From Polyangium sp. 6x1 (lineage in GTDB: Bacteria > Myxococcota_A > Polyangia > Polyangiales > Polyangiaceae), in contig NZ_JARZHH010000043.1 of NCBI RefSeq assembly GCF_029946515.1, positions 35,785-99,784 on the forward strand: a stretch of 64,000 bases of DNA, written 5' to 3'. The position numbers were made by a program, and so were the translations under genes. The notes beneath the pieces were generated by a model that saw nothing but the letters and a program-made list of their open reading frames with translations, was not told where the DNA came from and made no database searches. Below are positions 42,821 to 50,698 of the stretch, piece after piece; position 1 is the first letter of the stretch; every line of letters starts with the position of its first letter.

Positions 42821-44290
42821 CTATCGCTTGGGCGCCGCGTTGCCCTCGCCGAGCGCCTCGGTGAGGCGACGGCGCGCGTCCGCGAGCGCCGCTTCATTGC
42901 GTTGCCCTGGGCCGAGCGCCTCGTGCCCCGCGACCTCTTCCCGCAGCGTGGCGATCTGTCCCTGCTTGTCGCCCCTCTTGGCCTGCAGATCCGCGCGTTG
43001 CTTCAGGTACGCGAGCCGCCGCGGCCCGTACGAGAGCGCCACGGCGCGGCCATTCGCCGCGAGCGCGGCGTCGAGCCGCCCCATCTTCGCGAGCACACCG
43101 GCGAGGCGCGCCGGCGGATCGTACGACTTCGGCATCTCGCGCTCGCGTTGCTCCAGCATGCGCACGGCGTCCTCGCCGCGGCCGAGCGCCACGTACGAGA
43201 TCGCCCGGCCGTAATCGTACGTCGCCGCGATCTCGGGCGTCTTCGCCTCGGCCGCGGCCTTCTCCATGATCACGAGCCGTTTTTCGTGCGCCGCGCGCGC
43301 GCCGTCCGCGTCGCCGAGCTCGCTCTTCACGCCCGCGAGGATCGCGAGCGCGTCGGCGCGATCGTCGACCGTCGACTCGGGCGGCGGTGACGAAACGAGG
43401 GCTTCGAGCCTCGCTGTCGCCTTGCGACGCGCGAGATCCTGCGTGGAGCTCTTCGCGAGCCGGCTCGCGCAGCTCAGCAGGACCGACGCGAAATCGGCGG
43501 GGGCCGCGGCGCCGCGAATCTCGTCGACGTGCTCGGCGCCGAATCGCGCGCAGCCATCGACGTCGCCGCTGCCGGCGAGCGCGGAGAGCTTTCCGGCGAG
43601 CGCGTCGTCGCGGCGCGGCCAGCGCGCGTCGACCTTCGCGAGCAGCTCGTCATAGAGCGCGAGCGCCTTGCGATGATCGCCGGCCGCGCGCGCGGCGCTC
43701 GCCTGCGCGAGCGTGTAAAGCGGATCCGACTGCGGCGCGGAGGCATCCATCACGCGCACCGCGTCCTCGATGAAGCTGCGCATCTCGCGCGCCGAGGCCG
43801 CACCCGGCAGGTATGCGACGACGTCGCCCTTCGCGGGATCGATCACGAAGAACGTCGGCCAGAAGGTCATCTTGTATCGCTCGAGGAATGCGGCGCTCGA
43901 CGGGCGATCCGTGTCGATCGCCGCGAACACCACGCGATCGGCGAGCGGGCGGAGCGCCGGATCGACGAGCACGTAGTTCTTCATGCTGAGGCACGTGTGG
44001 CACCACGGCGCCCATGCATCGATGAAGAGTGCCTTCTTCTCGGCGCGCGCGCGCGCCATCGCGCCGTCGAGGTCGTCCTCGATGAACACGAGCGGAGGAG
44101 CGGACGCGTCCTTCCCGTTCTCCCCCTTCGTGACCTCGCCCGATTTCGCCGCGTCGTTCGTCTTTGCCGCGCCGTTCGTGCCGCCGCCCTCGGCCGTGGT
44201 GGGTGCGTCGGGGCCGGGCGTCGGGGCTGCGCCGCATCCGGCGGCGAAGGCGAGGAAGAGCGCGGGGACCAGGGAGCGAAGGCGGGCCAT
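42821..44290 (-). CDS. Thioredoxin-fold lipoprotein with TPR-like repeats
   Basis: The 489-aa protein has a lipobox (AFAAGC) followed by an Ala/Thr/Lys linker. A thioredoxin domain (about 70-195) resembles DsbD-gamma/thiol:disulfide interchange proteins: ALFIDAWAPWCHTCLSMKN with a Cys-His-Thr-Cys active site, VVFAAIDTDRPS and the cis-Pro in TFWPTFFVIDP. The remaining about 290 residues are helical repeats (HRKALALYDELLAKVDARWPRRDDALAGKL, AAHEKRLVIMEKAAAEAK, DAALAANGRAVALSYG) typical of TPR. It is likely an envelope disulfide reductase or isomerase tethered to a membrane, with the TPRs choosing clients. No other Dsb gene is close by. Confidence 0.87.
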   Translation of the reverse strand: MARLRSLVPALFLAFAAGCGAAPTPGPDAPTTAEGGGTNGAAKTNDAAKSGEVTKGENGKDASAPPLVFIEDDLDGAMARARAEKKALFIDAWAPWCHTCLSMKNYVLVDPALRPLADRVVFAAIDTDRPSSAAFLERYKMTFWPTFFVIDPAKGDVVAYLPGAASAREMRSFIEDAVRVMDASAPQSDPLYTLAQASAARAAGDHRKALALYDELLAKVDARWPRRDDALAGKLSALAGSGDVDGCARFGAEHVDEIRGAAAPADFASVLLSCASRLAKSSTQDLARRKATARLEALVSSPPPESTVDDRADALAILAGVKSELGDADGARAAHEKRLVIMEKAAAEAKTPEIAATYDYGRAISYVALGRGEDAVRMLEQREREMPKSYDPPARLAGVLAKMGRLDAALAANGRAVALSYGPRRLAYLKQRADLQAKRGDKQGQIATLREEVAGHEALGPGQRNEAALADARRRLTEALGEGNAAPKR

Positions 44291-44376
44291 GCGGCCGAGT
44301 GTAGTGCCGAGCGGGCGCGTTCGCCCGAACGACAGCGTGCTCGCCCCGGCGGCGGATTGCGTTATGGTGAGGCCTC

Positions 44377-45066
44377 ATGAGCGAGCTCGAGGGCCGCTGC
44401 GGCAGCTGTGCGGCGTTCACGCGCCCGCGCGAGGATTCGCGCCTCGGTCGCGTGGGGGACTGCGCGCTCGAGGTGTATCCCTCGCCGATCCGGCAGACGT
44501 CGACGTGCGGGCGATACCGGCCGAAGGGCGCCGCGCCGCCGCCGCCTCCGCCGCGCGCGGCGGGCGAGCCTCGAAGGGCGCGCTCGTCGGCGATCGAGCC
44601 ACGGCGCCGTGACGCGGACGTCACGCGGCCGTCATCGTCCGAGACCACGCAGGGCGCGCGGGGCCTGAATGCCGGCCCGTCGCTTCCCAGGGAGATCGAC
44701 ATCGACATGGATATCGACGAGTTCAGGCGGGTCTTGCGCGAGGTGCTTTCGGAGGAGCTCGGCCTCGGCCGCTCGGAGATGGGCGCGCGCTGGCAAGGCG
44801 GCGAGGTCGTCCTGCGGCCGGGCAAGGCGGGCACGGCGGAGAAGCGCATCCCGCTCGACACGTTCTTTCACAAGATCGTGATGGTCCGGGACAAACTCCG
44901 CTTGCTCGAGGCCAAGCTCAACGCGCACGAGGGGCTGCCCGCCGCGGACAAGGTGCAGCTCCAGGCGTACATCACGGCCTGTTATGGCTCGCTCACGACG
45001 TTCAACGTCCTCTTCGCGGAGCGCGACGATTGGTTCGTCGGCGCGGCCAAGGACGGCGACGGCTGA
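44377..45066 (+). CDS. Protein with N-terminal Cys cluster and helical C-terminal domain, unknown
   Basis: The 229-aa protein begins with four Cys (RCGSCAAFTRP, GDCALEVYPSP, TSTCGRYRP) that look like a small metal-binding module. A Pro/Arg/Ser-rich disordered linker (about 48-105) follows, then a compact helical domain (about 108-222) with MDIDEFRRVLREVLSEELGL and a conserved-looking VMVRDKLRLLEAKLNAH. No signal peptide, so it is probably cytoplasmic. I have no family name for it. It is followed 18 bp later by a small lipoprotein gene with its own GAGAGGA ribosome site. Confidence 0.75.
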   Translation: MSELEGRCGSCAAFTRPREDSRLGRVGDCALEVYPSPIRQTSTCGRYRPKGAAPPPPPPRAAGEPRRARSSAIEPRRRDADVTRPSSSETTQGARGLNAGPSLPREIDIDMDIDEFRRVLREVLSEELGLGRSEMGARWQGGEVVLRPGKAGTAEKRIPLDTFFHKIVMVRDKLRLLEAKLNAHEGLPAADKVQLQAYITACYGSLTTFNVLFAERDDWFVGAAKDGDG

Positions 45067-45084
45067 CGGACATCGAGAGGACCG

Positions 45085-45486
45085 ATGAAACGCGTAGCTT
45101 CTTCGTTCTCGTGTGTGCTGATCCTCCTCGCGAGCGCCTGCGCGAGCGAAGTGGATCCCGCGGACTACGAGCCGCCGGGCAGCGCCGGCGGAGGCGCCTC
45201 GGCGGACGGCCCGCTCGAGGCGCCCGTGCTCGAGGACGTGATCCCGATGTCGAAGGTTCTCCGCGTGCGCTGGAGCCTGGTTTCGCCCTGCGAGGCGATC
45301 GAAGCCGAGCGGCGCACGGACGCCGACACGTTCGCCCTGGCCTTCACCGCGAAGGGCACGGACACCGATCACGTCGACGAGGGCGCGAACGAGGATCAGC
45401 TCTACACGTATCGGCTGCGTTGCGTGCGCGGCGAGGAGGCCTCGGACTTCTCGAACACGCTGTCGGCGAATCCGTTCATCGAGTGA
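45085..45486 (+). CDS. Small lipoprotein with fibronectin III-like fold
   Basis: The 133-aa protein has a lipoprotein signal (CVLILLASAC). A short Gly/Ala linker precedes an all-beta domain (VLRVRWSLVSPCEAIEAERRT, FALAFTAKGTDTDHVDEG, YTYRLRCVRGEEASDFSNTL). The final SDFSNTLSANP matches the last strand of fibronectin type III domains, and two Cys may form a disulfide. It probably displays one FN3 module at the envelope. The 3' end overlaps the convergent gene by 11 bp. Confidence 0.75.
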   Translation: MKRVASSFSCVLILLASACASEVDPADYEPPGSAGGGASADGPLEAPVLEDVIPMSKVLRVRWSLVSPCEAIEAERRTDADTFALAFTAKGTDTDHVDEGANEDQLYTYRLRCVRGEEASDFSNTLSANPFIE

Positions 45487-46723
45487 CCTCTTTCATCGCG
45501 ACGGCGGACGCGGCCTCCCCGGCCGCACGCTCGCGCGCGCGTTTGCGAGCCGAGGCGCGCGTCCCCGGGTGCGCCATCTCGCCGAGCGCGCGGCGCAGCG
45601 CCGCAGCCCAGAACGAGGCGAGCGCCGCGTCGTCCGTGAGGAAGACATCCATCGGCCCGTGATCGCTGTCGATCTCCACGGCCACGAGCTCGCCGCGCCG
45701 AGGCGTCGCGACCCCGCGGACCTCCTCCATCGCGATCGCCGCGCCGAGGCGCCCTTCGGGCAGCAGATCCACGGCCCCCGTGCGGCTCACCCACGGGGCG
45801 ATGACGAAACGATCCCGGCCGGCCCAGAACAGCGGCGCGGACAGGGCGTGGTAACGAGCCCCGAAGCGCGCCACGCTCACGAACGCGTACCCGGTGAGCG
45901 TCACGAGCGAGGCGGCCGCCGAGAAGCCGATCGTGAGGTTGCGATCGCCCGCCCGGAAGGCGCGCGCGGCCTGAATCCACAGGGCGAGCGCGACGGCAAG
46001 CAGGATCGAACCGAGGAGCGTGTCGCGGCGGGCGTTCGTCCGGGGCCCCCGGCTCTCGTGATCCCGCAGGACGAGGCGCTCGCCTTCGAGGCGCAGGGCG
46101 AACCGCGCGAGCTTGCCGGCCGGTAAAACGGGCCCCTCGGGCTGGGCGTCCGGCGCGGCGGGCGGAGGGAGCGCGCCCTCGGCGGCTTCGAGCGGCGCGG
46201 CGAAGGCACGGGCGAGCGGCGTCGCGGCCCGGACGGCGCGCGAGCGCGCGCGCTGTTCGTCCAGGTCGACCGCGGCCGCGACGAGCAGGCGGCGCGGGGC
46301 GGCGCCCTTGTCCGCGCCTTCGAGCTCGACCCAGACCGCGGCGAGGGTGCGGCGGTTCGTGCACGAGGACGCGTCACAGCAGGGACGTCCCTCGGCGGTG
46401 ACGACGAGCCGGGCCACGCGCCCGGCGCTCGGGCGCTCCCCTTCCGCGAGGCGGAGCGGGGCGATGCGGACGTCGGCGCCGCCGAGGGTGCCGCGGATCC
46501 AGACGGGCGCTTCGGGCTCGGGCCCGTGGCGGCTCGACGCGCTGCCGAGGGGCGGAGCGGCGCGGAGGAGGAAGGGGGCCGAGGGCGGCAGGCGGTCGAG
46601 GGCCGCGGCGGCCGCGCTGGGGGCCACGAGGGCGTCGAGGGCAGGTTCGGACGTCTCGGCGCCGAGCGCGGACAGCGCGCGCGATACGTCCGCATCGAGC
46701 TCCGTACGGGGGTGGAGCGGCAT
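45476..46723 (-). CDS. Membrane protein of unknown function
   Basis: The start at ATG 46723 (MPLHPRTELDADV) gives 415 aa; the frame is open much further upstream but overlaps the matrixin gene there. The N-terminal half is soluble with a PCCDASSC segment. Two adjacent TM helices lie at about 240-262 (LLGSILLAVALALWIQAARAF) and 268-290 (LTIGFSAAASLVTLTGYAFV). A beta-rich cytoplasmic-type domain (about 300-380, GELVAVEIDSDHGPMDVFLTDDAAL) ends in a basic helix. The topology resembles other two-TM myxobacterial proteins of unknown role, including the one at 50699-52306. Confidence 0.72.
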   Translation of the reverse strand: MPLHPRTELDADVSRALSALGAETSEPALDALVAPSAAAAALDRLPPSAPFLLRAAPPLGSASSRHGPEPEAPVWIRGTLGGADVRIAPLRLAEGERPSAGRVARLVVTAEGRPCCDASSCTNRRTLAAVWVELEGADKGAAPRRLLVAAAVDLDEQRARSRAVRAATPLARAFAAPLEAAEGALPPPAAPDAQPEGPVLPAGKLARFALRLEGERLVLRDHESRGPRTNARRDTLLGSILLAVALALWIQAARAFRAGDRNLTIGFSAAASLVTLTGYAFVSVARFGARYHALSAPLFWAGRDRFVIAPWVSRTGAVDLLPEGRLGAAIAMEEVRGVATPRRGELVAVEIDSDHGPMDVFLTDDAALASFWAAALRRALGEMAHPGTRASARKRARERAAGEAASAVAMKEVTR

Positions 46724-46793
46724 GACCGGCGAGCCATGCCAGGGATCGGGAGAGGCGTAAAGTGTTGGAATTGGTGGCGTTCGGGGGGGCGGC

Positions 46794-47897
46794 TCAGCGC
46801 CGGCGGCGCCGGCGGGCGATCGCGGCGATGCCGAGGCCGAGGCCGGCGAGAGCGCCGACCTTGCCGTGCTGGCCCTCGACGGAGCAGCCGCAGCCGCCGG
46901 AGTCCTCGATCTGGGGGCCGTCGGGCTCCTCCTCTTCCCAACCGCCGCCGCCTGCGCCCGAGCCGCCGCCGGGGCATTCGATGGGGCACGATTTCGTGCA
47001 GAGGTTGCAGAGGCAGCCCGCGTACGCCTCGTAGGCCTGGACGCCGTCGGGGTATTGCATCTTGCACGCGTCGAGGCAGGCCTTGTAATCGGCGGCGGTC
47101 TGGGCGACCGGACAGGACAGCTCGCAGTTGTAAATGCCGATGCATTGCCCCTTGCAGTTCTGGGCGGCCCCGTTGCATTCGGTCTTCGCGGCGTTCGTGG
47201 TGCACGCGTTGCAGCTCGGAATGCCCGAGCCGGGCGGATAGAGGGTGCAAACGCCGTCGATGTCGTCCTGCTCGACGCTGGCGATCGCATTGCCGCCGTC
47301 ATAAAACGGCTCCATCGTCGCGCCCATGACGTCGGAGTGGCCAAGGCCGAGGAAATGGCCCTGCTCGTGCGTGGCGATGGAGAGCGTATCGACGGGGCTG
47401 CCGCCCATGCAATTGCCGTTCGGGTTCGTGGCGGAGTCGTACCAGCAGAAGCCGACGTTGTTGAAGACGATGTCCGCGTCGTAGATGATCTGATTGCCAT
47501 CGCCGTCGGGCGACCATACCGGCAGCGTCACGCCGATGACCGAATCCACCGGTCCGAGCTCCAGCGGCCAGGTATCGGGCCTGTTGATCCAGAGCAGGAC
47601 ATTCTTGTTGTCGTTCGAATCCCAGGTCCCGTCCGGCAGATCGCCGAGGAGCTGCGTCGCGAAATCGGTGCACTCGGGAGCCGCCCACGAGCCAAACCCG
47701 TCGACGAGCCGCTGCTGCGCGGTCGCGGCGATCTCGGCCGGGAACGTCGACGCATTGACGTAGAACTTGACCGGGAGGATGCCCCACACCGGATAGGGCG
47801 GGCCTTCGAGGCCCGTCCAGGCGCGCGCCTCGGTCGGCGCGGAGAGAATGCCGGCCGCGAACGCGGCGAGGAGGGCGGCCTTTCGCAGGGTCTTCAT
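46794..47897 (-). CDS. Matrixin-type metalloprotease with Cys-rich region and MYXO-CTERM-like tail
   Basis: I chose ATG 47897 because GGAGG lies about 9 bp upstream; GTG 47903 is the other option. The protein is 367 aa with a signal peptide (AALLAAFAAGILSAPTEARA). The metzincin zinc site HEQGHFLGLGH is at about residue 175, followed by a Met-turn candidate (ATMEPFY). A Cys-rich segment (about 225-315) leads to GCGCSVEGQ, a hydrophobic helix and a terminal Arg run, the pattern of MYXO-CTERM/rhombosortase-processed proteins. It is therefore an exported zinc protease anchored through its C-terminus. Its start overlaps the stop region of the upstream exported-protein gene. Confidence 0.9.
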   Translation of the reverse strand: MKTLRKAALLAAFAAGILSAPTEARAWTGLEGPPYPVWGILPVKFYVNASTFPAEIAATAQQRLVDGFGSWAAPECTDFATQLLGDLPDGTWDSNDNKNVLLWINRPDTWPLELGPVDSVIGVTLPVWSPDGDGNQIIYDADIVFNNVGFCWYDSATNPNGNCMGGSPVDTLSIATHEQGHFLGLGHSDVMGATMEPFYDGGNAIASVEQDDIDGVCTLYPPGSGIPSCNACTTNAAKTECNGAAQNCKGQCIGIYNCELSCPVAQTAADYKACLDACKMQYPDGVQAYEAYAGCLCNLCTKSCPIECPGGGSGAGGGGWEEEEPDGPQIEDSGGCGCSVEGQHGKVGALAGLGLGIAAIARRRRRR

Positions 47898-47899
47898 TC

Positions 47900-48448
47900 T
47901 CACTTTCCTCCGGCGAGGCGGACCACGTCCGTCATGAGAGATTCGACCGGCTCCGCCCGCTCCACGTGCCCCGAGGGCTCGAGCTTCTTGCCGACATAAC
48001 GGACGAGCTCGACGCCGTCGAGCTCACGACGCGCCATTCCTTTGCCATCCACGTGGTACACGGAGAGCGAGAGCGCCGTGAAATACATTTTTCCCTTGTC
48101 GTCGCGGCGCAGGAAGACCACCGCGTCCTCCCCCGACTTGAGCGCGGCGTCACCGAGCACCTTCTGCGTCTTGCCATGGTGTGTCCCGCCGAGCTGCTGG
48201 ACCATGACACGCCCCTCGACCTTGCCCTTGAGGAGCTGCACCACGTCGAGCTCGGTGCGGGTCACGAGGCCCCGACCATCCTCGGATTCGGCCGTGACCG
48301 CCTTTCCCACGCGCACACGGACCACGAGGTCCGAGCGATTGACGAGCTCCTCCCGCGAAAGGAAGAGCATGGTGGTCGCGTCCGCCACGGCGCTGACGCC
48401 GAGCAGGACGATGGCCGCGAGCGCGGCCAAATACTTTCTGAAGCTCAT
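47900..48448 (-). CDS. Exported partner protein of the matrixin protease
   Basis: ATG 48448 has a perfect AGGAGG 6 bp upstream; the frame upstream of it is not coding. The 182-aa product has a signal peptide (YLAALAAIVLLGVSAVADA) and a single beta-rich domain. That domain starts TTMLFLSREELVNRSDLVVRVRVG and contains VTRTELDVVQLLKGK, EDAVVFLRRDDKGKMYF and a C-terminal helix. No family name is known to me. It is coupled to the matrixin gene (overlap at 47900-47903), so it is probably its inhibitor, chaperone or substrate. That role is inferred only from the coupling. Confidence 0.82.
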   Translation of the reverse strand: MSFRKYLAALAAIVLLGVSAVADATTMLFLSREELVNRSDLVVRVRVGKAVTAESEDGRGLVTRTELDVVQLLKGKVEGRVMVQQLGGTHHGKTQKVLGDAALKSGEDAVVFLRRDDKGKMYFTALSLSVYHVDGKGMARRELDGVELVRYVGKKLEPSGHVERAEPVESLMTDVVRLAGGK

Positions 48449-48686
48449 GAGGTGCCTCCTCGATCCGGGCCGCTTTGGCCTCTCGATCCACCATGCCAGA
48501 GCGCAGTTCGGCATGTAAAGCAACCCCCACGCGCACGCCGTGCTCGTCCAGCGACAATCCAAATTTGATTGCTGGCTGGAAAACCCGCGCCCCCGGCGCA
48601 CCTCCGTCACGACGAAAACGGCTGGCGTTTCGAGCCCAGCAGGCTACCTCCGGCGTGTACCTTTCGGGGGATCTGAGGAGTCATCC

Positions 48687-49457
48687 ATGAAACGAGCTTC
48701 GTTGCGATCGTTCGGCCTCGCCTCGCTCTTCGTCGTGGGCACCACGATGGCCGCTTGCGGGACGGACACCACGGGAATCTTTGCCTCCGGCGGGCAAGGC
48801 GCCGGCACCTCGGGCGGCGGCGACGGGCAAGGCGGCGCAGGACAAGGCGGCGCAGGACAAGGCGGCGCAGGACAAGGCGGCGCAGGCAACGGCGGATCGG
48901 GCCAAGGCGGCGCGGGCAACGGCGGCTCCTCGAGCCAGGGCGGCGCAGGACAAGGCGGCGCGGGCAACGGGCCGGCAAGCTCGTCGAGCAGCAGCATGCA
49001 GAGCTCGTCGTCAGGGCCGATGCCCGTCTCCATGGTCGCGTGCGGCGACGTGGTCTGTCCCGTCGGTGGCCAGGCCGCCTGCTGCTGGGACGAATACGAC
49101 TTCAACGATCCGCCCCAGGGCGAGTGCGTGAGCGGCCCGGACGACGCCGACAACTGCGAGACGGACTTCGGCGGCAACGGCCAGCCGGGCTTCGAGTCGC
49201 GCATCGAATGCCAGCTCCCCGAGCACTGCCCCGCCGGCACCGTCTGCTGCGGCGACCTGATGCAGACGCAAAACGGCAACTGGTATCCGCTCCTCCGCTG
49301 CGCCGCCACGTGTGACTACCCCGCGCAGCGCGTCGTCTGCGATCCGCAGGCCCCGGACACCGACTGCCCCGTCATCCAGACCGGACAGGGGCCCGTCCAG
49401 ACGACCTGCCAGCCGAGCACCATCCTCCCGGACGGCTACAACATCTGCCGAAACTGA
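48687..49457 (+). CDS. Gly/Ser-stalk Cys-rich lipoprotein
   Basis: ATG 48687 has AGGAG 7 bp upstream. The 256-aa product has signal FGLASLFVVGTTMAAC with a good lipobox. A Gly/Gln/Ala stalk (about 32-90, QGGAGQGGAG repeats) is followed by a poly-Ser segment (SSSSSSMQSSSS). A compact Cys-rich domain (about 110-256) has patterns CGDVVCPVGGQAACCWDEY, CPAGTVCCGD and CAATCDYPAQRVVC. The layout equals that of other lipoproteins in this window (start at 5396, 8696 and 63685), with a different head domain. No enzymatic motif. Confidence 0.82.
   Translation: MKRASLRSFGLASLFVVGTTMAACGTDTTGIFASGGQGAGTSGGGDGQGGAGQGGAGQGGAGQGGAGNGGSGQGGAGNGGSSSQGGAGQGGAGNGPASSSSSSMQSSSSGPMPVSMVACGDVVCPVGGQAACCWDEYDFNDPPQGECVSGPDDADNCETDFGGNGQPGFESRIECQLPEHCPAGTVCCGDLMQTQNGNWYPLLRCAATCDYPAQRVVCDPQAPDTDCPVIQTGQGPVQTTCQPSTILPDGYNICRN
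48831..48885 (+). repeat. 15-bp tandem repeat in the lipoprotein stalk
   Basis: GGCGGCGCAGGACAA is repeated 3.7 times perfectly (period 15, encoding GGAGQ), and degenerate copies continue to about 48980. The perfect copies suggest recent slippage. Confidence 0.8.
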
Positions 49458-49547
49458 GCCGTCCCGAGTAGGGAAACATCGCACATCCCGCAACGTGCAC
49501 TTCGGAGCACGCAGGCGGGAGGTTTTCGAGGGGGGGCGGGGGCCCGC

Positions 49548-49559
49548 GAACACGTGTTC
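49548..49559. promoter_or_regulatory. 12-bp perfect palindrome upstream of the DUF4388-like gene
   Basis: GAACACGTGTTC is a perfect inverted repeat 120 bp before the next start codon, in a 221-bp intergenic gap. It could be a dimeric-regulator operator. There is no second copy, so the call is weak. Confidence 0.25.
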
Positions 49560-49678
49560 ACGGGACAAACCCGCGGCGCTCGCGCCGTGCGACGAACAGG
49601 GATATCCTAGGACCCGGAGGCGCCCGCTGGACCACGGAGCCACGCACGCCTCCCTCTCGAGGAGCCCAGGAACGAGCC

Positions 49679-50536
49679 ATGCAGAGTGGAAAGAGTCTGC
49701 GCTTGATGCCCGACCCGGCAGGCATCTCCGGCGATCCCGCGGCGGTGATCCCCCTGCTGGAGGAGATCGAAGCGCTGCCCGAGAGCGCCACCGGCGCGCT
49801 CGTCTTCGGCCCCCCGACCCAAGGCACAGTGCTCGTCGAGAACGGTCGGATCTGCTGGGCCGCAGCATCCGGCATGGAGCGAAGGCTCGCGGAATTGCTG
49901 CGGGCCTACGCCGACGAACCCCCGGAGTCGAAGCGGATCGAGGACGTTTACAAGCGCTGCAAGCGCGACCAGATCCCCGTCGTCAAGGCGCTCGTCGACA
50001 GCGGGCTCGTGTCGCTCGACGGGCTCAAAGAGGTGATCCGGCAGCACACGTCGGAAGCGCTCATCGCCCTCACGCGCGAGCCGCTCCGAGAAGCGCCGAG
50101 CTGGGCGCCGCACAAGCACCAAGGCTACGACGCAAAGTTCACGTTCGATCCATGCGAGCTCATCGTGAGCGTAGGCGGCGTGTTCCACCCGGATCTCGCA
50201 GGCCGCGCGCGCCTCGACTTCGACGGGCTGCTGCGCTCGGGCGTGTACGCCGTGTCGTTCGCGCGCGCGCCGCAATCGAACACGCCCGTGCCGATCTACC
50301 GATCGCCCGGCGCATACTTCACGCTGCGCCAGGTGATGTCCCTCGGGCGGTGGGCGTTCTCCGCGCTCGACGTGTGCAACGCCTACAGCGCACGCGCGAG
50401 GATCGCCGCAACGCTGGTCGAGCCAGGCGAGTACCTCGTGGCCTGGCAGTCGCGCGGCGTGGTGAGCGTAGCCCAGTGCGAGGACTCGATGAGCTTCGCG
50501 TTCATCGTGGGCAAACGCGCACGCGCAACTTCCTGA
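49679..50536 (+). CDS. DUF4388 (PATAN)-like cytoplasmic protein
   Basis: The 285-aa protein lacks a signal peptide. The N-terminal part (about 20-140) has the look of DUF4388/PATAN domains: TGALVFGPPTQGTVLVENGRICWAAASGMERRLAELL, then a helical section with VKALVDSGLVSLDGLKEVIRQHTSEALIAL. In that family the short strand 'G.i.f..G.i..A' is typical and the domain is linked to gliding, polysaccharide and regulatory proteins. The C-terminal about 140 residues are mixed alpha/beta and unassigned. The gene is alone, convergent with the membrane protein gene across the four-hairpin element. Confidence 0.7.
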   Translation: MQSGKSLRLMPDPAGISGDPAAVIPLLEEIEALPESATGALVFGPPTQGTVLVENGRICWAAASGMERRLAELLRAYADEPPESKRIEDVYKRCKRDQIPVVKALVDSGLVSLDGLKEVIRQHTSEALIALTREPLREAPSWAPHKHQGYDAKFTFDPCELIVSVGGVFHPDLAGRARLDFDGLLRSGVYAVSFARAPQSNTPVPIYRSPGAYFTLRQVMSLGRWAFSALDVCNAYSARARIAATLVEPGEYLVAWQSRGVVSVAQCEDSMSFAFIVGKRARATS

Positions 50537-50572
50537 CGCGCAACTTCTCGACGCCTCACGCGCAGCGTAGCG

Positions 50573-50675
50573 CCGGGGTTTCACCCCGGACCCCGACGAG
50601 GGGTTGTCCACCCCTCGACCCGGACCAGGGCCAGCCCTGGACCTTTGGTGCATCGACCGCGATGCGGTCGATGCA
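50573..50675. repeat. Cluster of four consecutive perfect hairpins in a convergent intergenic gap
   Basis: Four inverted repeats follow each other. The first has CCGGGGT (50573-50579) with ACCCCGG (50583-50589). The second has CGAGGGGT (50597-50604) with ACCCCTCG (50610-50617). The third has CCAGGGC (50625-50631) with GCCCTGG (50634-50640). The fourth has TGCATCGACCGC (50649-50660) with GCGGTCGATGCA (50664-50675). Each stem is perfect and loops are 2-5 nt. The fourth is flanked by CCTTT and AAAGG, which could extend it past a 2-nt bulge. It fills most of the 162-bp space between two gene 3' ends, fitting a REP/palindromic-unit cluster that may also act as bidirectional terminator or mRNA cap. 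Confidence 0.9.
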
Positions 50676-50698
50676 AAGGAGGATCGGTTCGCGAAGGC

